From Prostheceraeus crozeri (taxonomy: Eukaryota > Platyhelminthes > Polycladida > Euryleptidae), in the NCBI GenBank assembly GCA_907163375.1, contig CAJQUW010008601.1, positions 27,075 through 91,074 of the forward strand: a stretch of 64,000 bases of DNA, given 5' to 3'. The notes under the pieces are model-generated. The model made no database searches, had not been told where the DNA came from, and saw nothing but the letters and a program-made list of their open reading frames with translations. A program made the translations under genes and the position numbers. Shown one piece after another: positions 56,199-64,000 of the stretch. Every line of letters starts with the position of its first letter. Position 1 is the stretch's first letter.

Positions 56199-56714
56199 AA
56201 ATACTTTTTAAATGACCAAGCACACGTGTCTGCATAATAATTATATCCATTTATTTCCAGCTTTTGTAGCTTACTTTGTCAAAGATTTTTCAGGGATTAT
56301 TTCGTCAGCGCATTTCTCATTGTGATTTCCAAAAATGAAGGGAAATGGATGTAATTTCCGTGATTGTTAACGGAAGTTTAGACCAAAACTATCAACTTAA
56401 TTGTCTATGGCAGTGGTGGGCAACGCGTGGCCCGCCACCGATAGTCAAATCCAAAGTGGAACATTCTTTGTATAAGTGATGTCAAAATAGCCGACTCCGA
56501 CTTTGACCTGGTGCTTCTTAGGTTGAGCTTGATCTTCTGTAGAATTTGCAAAAGCTAATGACTTAATGAGGTAATTTTGGCACAAAAATATTCATTCAAA
56601 TGCTCAAACCATGTTCTCAGCATGAAGGTGAAGGACATAGCTATCAACTGCGTGAGTGCTAAGTCACATGGTGTTCGTTCGATACCTTTTTGAGCATGTT
56701 TCAACTCGTATTGA

Positions 56715-59539
56715 GCCACGTTGCAATTAGCCTAGAAATAGGCATGAATGAATCCAACATGTGATTTTTATAAGTCAAGTATTCCTTCCGAATTTTATTT
56801 GTATACTGCACCAATTTTGTACTAGAATGGCATCATCGCACGAGCATCTTTGGGGAGCCTATGCGCGGTTTCCGAAAGCCGGCTAGGTTTGGGTGACGTA
56901 TGCTTATGAACACTTACGTGTATGTAGTTTAAATAGCCTTTATTTGTATTATTTCATTTTGCACGATATGTAGGCGAATGGATGCACTGTATAGTTCCAC
57001 ACTGTCATTATTCGATGATATCTGGTCATATTTTCCAATATGGTCACATAAAGGACGATCATCATTTGAAAAAAGCTTCCGCAATCAGTTTGGTCTTCTC
57101 ACTTTTCATTATTCATATAGATTTTATAATGTAAAATACAGTCTTTAAAATTACGCTCAAAAGTACGCAATAAAGGAAAATGAACATATTTCTGCCCTTT
57201 GAAATTGGTGGCCCCGAGCCATCTCCCAGGCAACTGCTTGTGGTCCACTGTCCCAAGTTGGTTGCCAACCTATCATCTCTACTTTGTAATATTTTCTGCT
57301 ATTGCGGAGAAGTTTTATGAAATAAGGATGTCGGTTTAAGAACCTTAATTTCCGCAATGAAAGTTCTGCAGCTACTTTCTCCAAATTTCAGCCTGTGCAT
57401 TCAAAGATGTTGTTATAGCTATAGACAATGTTATATGATAATGCTGATTACCGTGAAAGTCACTTATTTAACCTTGGCGAAGTCTGAGCCACTACAACTT
57501 TGGTGTGTCATTAATTGAATAATTAAAGGATTTTGTAGCAAGGCTTTTAGTGTTTCCCTCTGACTGAATTCATTTTCTCATTGATCACTGAAAGACAATC
57601 ATTTCCCAATATTAAGTTTGCACGGTGCTGTATTACTGCGAAAAGCAGCCACGAATCTCGACTATTTGACAACACCTTGTTACGTATTTGCCTATGCAAG
57701 CCTGCACCGCTCCGAATGTTACAATATAGGCTATACGTGCGTCTCTGCGGTATTGAACGCAGCACTATCGAGTTCTACGTCTTTCAATGATAAAGGTTGC
57801 ATAGTTCTAGAGGACATCTTTCTAATCTTTCAATGAGTATCATGTTGATATAGCTATAGTTGAATATGAATATCGTTACGCGGAGATTTCTGTGTAGGTT
57901 TTCCAAAATCCCGAGATTGAGCAGAATGGAGAATATCCTATTACAAAGCATAGATATACTAAATGATGATAGCATGGGATACCGGTAGGGATTGCAATCC
58001 CGTTTTTCCGTCGGTTAGTGCAAATCCCGAAAACCGAGGATTAATGTGTCAATTTCGTTAGGCCTTCTCAGCCACACTACCAACACTGCCACCGTATTTT
58101 TGGTAGCAATTTACAGATGTTTTACTGCTTTGCTAGTAGAAACCGAATGGAATTTCGAATACCTTTCGATAACTTTCTTTGAGGTGCTAATTCAATATTG
58201 TAGCCTATATATTACATTTGCGTCAGCATACTTGCATGTGTGATCATATTCCTACGCCCTTTATGTTTCCGATCATAACTTGCAGGGTAGAGATTCTGCA
58301 ATCCCGGAAAATCTCGTTACGGGATTCCGGGATTGAGTAGAATGGCCAATATGCTATGACAAGGCACATGTGTATGTTAATAATATGGTATACCGCTATG
58401 TGGGAATAGCAGAGAGTCTTACAATAGCCTACCTCAATTGACAAGTCGACTTAAAGTTTACTCCGCTTGATCCACAAATTGACAACGACAACGTTGAGAG
58501 TTCCGGTAGCAGGGAACAGTTGCGAATTCCTGATTTTTGCGCCTTTAGTTTGCATTTTCCTGAGATTCGGGATTGGTAGAGTGAAGACCCGGTATTAGAG
58601 CCTGCATACAACAATCCAGAGTTTGCTTGATCCCGGGATTCGGGATTACAAGCTCTGACCGAGGATCGAGATTGACAAATTATAAGCACATCATGTGTAG
58701 CTATATACAAGTTAAATGGCAAGATAATCAAAATCACAGCTATTTCCTCAATACATTGCACTTCCTCAATACTAGCACATTGTGATTCCAAAATCTGAAG
58801 CTCAAGGTTGCAGGATTGAAGAATCTTTTACATGCCATCTTACCGTGAGCTAATGCTGTGAATAACAACTGTGGTGAAATGAATATAGTTCTTCCTGAAC
58901 AAATTAAACCGGGATTGAGTTAACCATATAGTCTAATTATGTAAACAAAAACTGCGTGGTCTAGTGAGCAGTTTGCCTCCTAGATCTCAATCCCGAGGAT
59001 TAGCTCGATTCCTAATCCCGGCATTGTTTGACCTATACTTCGCCAATACTCATCTTCACACATTGACAAGCTTGTTGTCATCACAAGATTGTTGTCACAC
59101 TGTCTTGCAGAATATATAATTCCGTGCGTTTGTAGAAATTCAACGGAAGTCTTCTCATCCTTGCAAATCGATGCCAGAGTCAACAAGTTCATCCTTGATC
59201 GAAGTGACAATGAGACAGGTGCAGCGATCGTGTGTGTTGCCCCTGGGCAATGAGTCACACTCACATATATGTGCGTATATGGCCGATGATCAAGGTCCAC
59301 CATGAACAGTCATTTTAGAGGATTGGCATATTCTACGTTATCGACTGTAGCGCAGCAACTATTTATCCGATTTGAATGAAATCCATAGCTAGACACTCCT
59401 CAAGATAGCGATCAGTTCAGTATAACATGATTTATCGAATTTTGAAGGAGTGGGGGGATAAAACCTACAAGTACACAATCTGGTAGGCCTATGCTTCTTA
59501 CAAACGTGGAAATTGAAGAGTTGAGAGATGAATATACAA
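56715..59539. other. Copy-2-specific insert with GGGATT-rich repeats
   Basis: It replaces 11,714-13,564 of copy 1. No protein gene is recognised. From about 57,900 to 58,680 the words GGGATT and AATCCCG recur densely. One segment of about 100 bases is repeated in diverged form (57,911-58,010 and 58,318-58,405; GATTGAG(C/T)AGAATGG). Such word composition is often seen in non-autonomous hAT elements, but no terminal repeats were delimited. At 58,952-59,022 GTGGTCTAGTGAG and GCTCGATTCC mimic tRNA A and B boxes; the rest does not fold as a tRNA. Confidence 0.4.
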
Positions 59540-59947
59540 GTTCGATGTAAAGAAAATAGGAACGGGCCAAAGCTCCTGAGAATAATTTGTAATAGCTTAT
59601 TGCTCTGAATAACGCAGAGAATTATACCGCTCAGAATTTATATTGCTCTGAATAACGCATTACGCAATAAATTATTTTTCGCCAGTTTGTCTTCTTGGCA
59701 CTCAACATGGCATCTCTTCAGAAGTCTGATTGGAGCAAAACGTTGCTTAGTTATTCTCAGCAGTCTTGGCTTGCTTTCTCAGCATAAAAGAAAGAAATGA
59801 TGTTTACTGGAACATTTTGCATTTTGCCAGCTACAAGTATTGTTTTCCTTCATTTTGACCTTCTGTTTATACATGCGAAACTGTCTATATCTTTGTGCAT
59901 CCTCAAACAGCACAATGATTAAAACTATTAATTAACTTGCATTGCAG

Positions 59948-60032
59948 ATTATACGAGCGCCATCTACGGTCGAAAGGACCAACTCCTGAAAAAGTTGATA
60001 GATCAAAGAAGACGAGTCGAAAGCGGATTTGA
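59948..60032 (+). CDS. RSU1: RSU1 terminal coding exon
   Basis: Acceptor TTGCAG; the first base completes the Gln codon split at 55,142. It reads LYERHLRSKGPTPEKVDRSK, then KTSRKRI, then TGA at 60,030-60,032. The basic tail matches the RSU1 family C-terminus. The 3' untranslated region follows in AT-rich DNA with no clear polyadenylation signal close by. Confidence 0.85.
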
Positions 60033-60864
60033 AGATATTTTGTCCTTCAGACTTAACGGTTTTATATATTGCTTATTAATACATGACAATAATCAACTTA
60101 GTGTGTGTTTTCATCCTTTTGTATGTCATTGTCAAGGCCACATTGACATTTCTCCTGACAACGAGAGGAAAGGTGTGGGATGTGGTTCTCCCTTCTTGTC
60201 CATCTAAATGAAGATTTGGTGAACTTATCTCGACTGGGGCGACATATCCATGAATGAACTTAATACGCACTGAGACATGAACGTGATATTTAGGATATCG
60301 TGCACCTCTATAAGTCTTTGCGTGCGAAGAATAGGAATATTATGGAAATACGGATGAGATGAAATACCATCCAACTAACGTGAGTGAACGCGATTTGTCG
60401 GTCAGCAGGGTGAAATAAGGACTAGTCCCAGTGCATATTGAGCAATTCTTAGCATCGTGGAATTGCATTTTTGATGTTCCACTTGTTTTGGTGGATCATT
60501 TTTAACAATTTAAACCATCCTATGACAAATTCACTTGTTAGCTTCATACTAATATCACAAAGTTAGAATATAATGGTAGAAACAGATATGTAATTTTGAT
60601 GAGACCGATATAATTGACATCTTGATTATAATCATGGAACAATCTCTTTCGCAATCAGAAATTCCTGTGAATTGTTTTAACAAATTATAAATTTTCCAGT
60701 TTGGTAGTTTGGAAAATATACCAGATTACGATTTCCTAGGCATACGGGTTCAAATAACTGCCTTCTTTAGTGAGATATTTGAAGAATCGTGGAATTATCA
60801 GTTGGAAATTTACGTAAACTATCAGAGTCACTCCTTCCCTTTCTGAAAGCTATCTTTACTATAA
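60033..60864. other. RSU1 3' flank, copy 2 (duplication block IV)
   Basis: Collinear with 14,019-14,857. No gene. It joins block V directly at 60,864/60,865, showing that the 6.3-kb block of copy 1 is absent here. Confidence 0.75.
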
Positions 60865-62894
60865 TCAAATGTTTTTCAAATGTAATGACGTCGAAATTTC
60901 TCGTGAAATAATGTGACCTTTTCGTGCGTCATCTGATGTCAACTGACGTAGATTTGCTTCTAGAGTTAGGCCCAAGGACGCCGTACGACTTTAGGGCAGG
61001 TATTGCATCGATCTAAAGGAGGACACTTTTGGGATATTCTATCCCATCCTTACACCCCATCCCCAATGTTTCATGTCCTAATTATGCTTTGTAGGCCCAC
61101 CCAAAGACCTGTTAGCTTTAGATTGATAAAACCACTACCGGTATGCATGAGGACAAGCGTACGTAAATCAAATGAGTAAAAATCACGTTGCTGTCAATTC
61201 TAGCCGAGGCCTTGGATATCAATAACAAGTTAAATTCTGTAGATTTACTGCATTTATACAAATCAAAAGTCCAATTCTATTTAAATAGATCTTATTTTAA
61301 GGGACACCTTTTCTTTTTTCTTGGAAATGACATGCAATTATCCAGTGGATAGTGCAGAAAGAGAACTTCTATTCAATGCTTTTCCAGTATGTATGCAAGC
61401 AGTCTCGCTGCATCAAGAAGCGTCTTTACAATTTAAACCATAAAACTTGTTCTTAAACAATTACAACTCAAACAATTACAGGTATTGAATGAATTGCTGT
61501 GGATCAAGAAAAGCAACATATAAAACTTTTCAAAACAATTCAAATCTCAGCACATCATGAAATGAGAAGGCTCCCATAGAACACAGGCGTAGACATTTCT
61601 GATCATCAGCACATGCTATTTGGCCAAGAAGAAAATCGATGACAAATTAGATTACATTTTGACGATAAAAAATTGAAAAGTTTGGCTATTTTCACTTAAA
61701 ATCGCTCCTGCTCAGAACAAAAAATTCTAATGTAGGTGCTCTAAGTGAGCTATGTCAATGAATATTATACTTGGAAGAGATCAAGGAACTTCCATAAAAT
61801 ATGTTCAATACAAAGCATGCTACAAAGCTCCGCGCAGTCATCGCACTTTGGATCATGGCAAAATTTGAAATATTTGGAAAAATACAATTTAGTTTTCAAG
61901 AACATGAGCACAAGAGTGTACCGGTAGGCTACATACATGTAAAATCATGTAGATTTTGTAATTTGTAATTTTGCAGCAGCTTGCAATAATGTGTCTTGTC
62001 ACACGAATTCTGAAAATCATTCGTAAATACTAATCTGCAACATCACGTCAGCGTCATTGTAAAATGCAGAGCGTTAGATAGTGAGTTGATAGTGACAAGC
62101 AAATTTCAATGGGTGAGTGATGCTGTTAGAGATTTGTTAGACTAGCAGTGTTTCTGTGCGCTCTCCTCAGGTTGTTCAACAAGACGAGATCATTTTTTCG
62201 CTACCTACATCAAATGATTTTGTTTGTTGATAATTTTGCTTTCAATTCACACTAAAAGTATCGTATAGCTATCTTTATAATTTCCTAATACACGTGTGAC
62301 CGGAAAGTACTTTGGAGGATTCATTTCACAATGATAGCATACATCAAATGCGTAACAAGCATGATGGTCCGCGTGAGACCGAAATCACATGGCATTGCAA
62401 CGTAACTAAAAACTTGTATAATCCCACTAGTCCAAAACGTGACAGTATGTTGACTATCCACTCGACTCCATGCATGTACTATATAAAGCCATGTTATAAT
62501 GATCAAGTTGTCACTGATTCTCTTTGTGATTAACTGTTGACCACCTTTTACAATATACGTAATCTTTCATATAAAATATTTTCTCTGTCAAACATCACCA
62601 TGGAAAGCAAGATTGAATATAATTTGAGTTAAATCACTCCATTGCTGGATGTGTATTTAAGAGCTAGTTTAAAGCTCATTTCAAAAGTCCAGGGTGCTGC
62701 CAGTTTACACACGTAAAAGCAAATTTATGTACACGGTAATAAAACCATGGCTTCTGGACGGCAAACTGCAGACCACAACACGCTTCAACTGCAAGTTTAT
62801 TAAAGAATATTTTTGGGTAATTCATGAAGAGGGCACACATGCAACACTTGCAACACCTGGTTTAGGGCAACATTTGCATCTGCAACACGTGCAA
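60865..62894. repeat. Duplication block V, copy 2
   Basis: Counterpart of 21,136-23,164 with scattered substitutions and short indels (for example an extra ATG-containing triplet near 62,362). No gene is recognised. Confidence 0.85.
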
Positions 62895-64000
62895 AATAAT
62901 GGATAAAAGACCGTTCCAGGACACCATAAAATCAAAAAAATTAGTACTTTTAAAAACGACATAAATTTATGAATTTAGTCCCTTTTTCAGGTTTTTAAGA
63001 CCTAAATTCATGAATTTAGTCCATTCAAAAAGTACCATTTTTTCAAAAAATGGCATTTTTAAAAACGACATAAATTCATGAATTTGAACCCTTTTTCAGG
63101 TTATGATACCCAGTTTTTCAAATTTTTCAAAATCTCAAATTTGAGAATTACAATCGGGCGAAGCCCTAAAACCTTCGGTTCGATTTTCACCCGCCCCCAA
63201 AATCATGACCGTTCCAGGACACCGAAAAAATCATAAAAGTTAAGAATCTCAAAATTTGAGAATTACAATTTTCACCCCCGCCAAAATCATGACCGTTCTA
63301 GGACACCGAAAATTAGTATTTTAAAAACTCGTGGAATCTCTTGTCATTTCAATTTACCCATCGGTAAACTTTCGACATTTCATTTTACGCGTGCGTGAAC
63401 TTTTGACATTTCAATTTACCCCTACGTAAATTATTTTCAGAATCAGTTCTCAATATCTGTTTTCAAAATCTGTTTTTCAAATTCAGTTTTAGAAATCCAT
63501 TTGCAAAATTCATTTAACGTTTCCTCTCTTGTATTGATTAAAAGTACTTCGCACTGTGAAGTAATGAATAGTTTAAGCAGATAAGAGTGCAGTGACAATA
63601 AAAGCTTCTAATCTTCTTCTAAATTTAGAACGCATAAACGGCGATATGCGGGTTAGTTGTTATAGCAATTTTAAACAATCATTTTAACGATGAAACATAT
63701 TAACAAATAAAGTTCATGAAGAAAATGGAAATATGCAAAACAATGTAGATTAGAATAATTATAATATAATCATTTCAAAATCGAATAAGTAGTAAGGTAA
63801 GTCATCATTATGAGACAGTTTTTTAAATCTAGGGGGTCCCTTTAAGAAATTATTTTATTATAAAATGAGTAACATTAGAGACTTCCTAAAAATATACGGC
63901 AAACAAACCACTACAAATATCGATTTAAATAAGATCGCAAATCAATTGGGAAGAAAGATTTTTCACATATTGATGAGAAATGAATTGCAATAGATTAAAG
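62895..64000. other. Low-complexity repeat cluster and AT-rich end
   Basis: GACCGTTCCAGGACACC occurs three times (62,910; 63,208; 63,290, the last with one change). AAATTCATGAATTTAG-type palindromes recur at 62,960-63,080. ACATTTCAATTTACC words recur at 63,345-63,425. After 63,440 the sequence is plain AT-rich DNA without features. Confidence 0.5.

Larger units (their letters stand above)
53869..56714. repeat. Duplication block III, copy 2
   Basis: Counterpart of 8,889-11,713. It includes a 24-base insertion near 54,325 (TCTGTATGGACGTCCCGATT) and a short deletion in the SINE. It carries the RSU1 penultimate exon. Confidence 0.9.
29057..60032 (+). other. RSU1: RSU1 gene span (Ras suppressor protein 1), partial 5' end
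   Basis: RSU1 is a leucine-rich-repeat adaptor that joins the ILK-PINCH-parvin complex at integrin adhesions in animals. Six collinear + strand exons with consistent phases build the middle and C-terminal part: 29,057-29,109; 33,115-33,233; 33,295-33,377; 33,599-33,713; 55,010-55,142; 59,948-60,032. Their product has LRRs of the LxxLxLxxNxLxxLPxxI type, then the C-terminal QLGVxHVxEYxR segment and the basic tail. N-terminal exons are not identified. A possible micro-exon at 28,841-28,863 (LRRTALT, donor GTGAGT, in phase) could add the preceding half repeat. The 21-kb intron between 33,713 and 55,010 holds an antisense lectin gene and a 12.5-kb composite transposon. There is no premature stop in any exon. 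Confidence 0.8.

Noticed and set aside
58952..59022. tRNA-Glu-like gene
   Set aside because: The A box is good, but the middle is replaced by AATCCCG-type repeat words and no cloverleaf forms.

Overview
The window is AT-rich, intron-bearing animal DNA, most likely from an invertebrate. It carries spliced exons of the animal-specific gene RSU1 (GT/AG introns, C-terminal tail typical of the family), a secreted C-type lectin gene, and many eukaryotic transposons: piggyBac, hAT-like and pogo-like DNA elements, LINEs, tRNA-derived SINEs, Ty3/Gypsy remnants and tyrosine-recombinase elements. There are no operons, CRISPR arrays or prokaryotic features. I cannot name the species or phylum.

Layout. 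The window is dominated by two copies of one segment. Copy 1 lies at about 1-23,164 and copy 2 at about 28,300-62,894. Collinear near-identical blocks are 557-2,543 / 29,206-31,208; 7,650-8,868 / 39,830-41,285; 8,889-11,713 / 53,869-56,714; 13,565-14,857 / 59,540-60,864; and 21,136-23,164 / 60,865-62,894. The stretches between blocks differ by insertions or deletions. Copy 2 holds a readable RSU1 gene on the + strand: LRR exons at 29,057-29,109, 33,115-33,233, 33,295-33,377 and 33,599-33,713, then two C-terminal exons at 55,010-55,142 and 59,948-60,032. Copy 1 has only the last two exons (10,008-10,140 and 13,934-14,018), identical in coding sequence. This is either a real tandem duplication with loss of the LRR exons or two divergent haplotypes joined in the assembly.

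Copy-1 accessory DNA: a 157/161-bp satellite (3,300-4,536) fused to a truncated pogo-type transposase; a tyrosine-recombinase element (5,795-7,567); a lectin-gene fragment with a 41-bp minisatellite; a Gypsy reverse-transcriptase relic; and, in 14,858-21,135, a pogo-like element, a deletion derivative of the recombinase element carrying a 47-bp hAT-like MITE, a 106-bp palindrome, and an 883-bp element with perfect 36-bp terminal inverted repeats.

Copy-2 accessory DNA: a 1,026-bp relative of the 47-bp MITE, an 842-bp hAT element and an intact intronless C-type lectin gene, all in RSU1 introns. The same 21-kb RSU1 intron also holds a 12.5-kb element (41,293-53,811) bounded by about 300-bp inverted repeats. 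Inside are two head-to-head genes. One is an intact ~651-codon zinc-cluster protein with a possible DDE-type transposase layout (minus strand). The other is a KIAA1958/DUF3504-type tyrosine recombinase (plus strand), broken by a stop, a frameshift and a LINE. A piggyBac with TTAA target duplications has inserted near the left inverted repeat. The pairing of a putative transposase and a tyrosine recombinase in one inverted-repeat element is the most novel system here. A second notable signal is a short dispersed repeat present four times whose flanking stems change sequence but keep pairing, which suggests a selected RNA fold.
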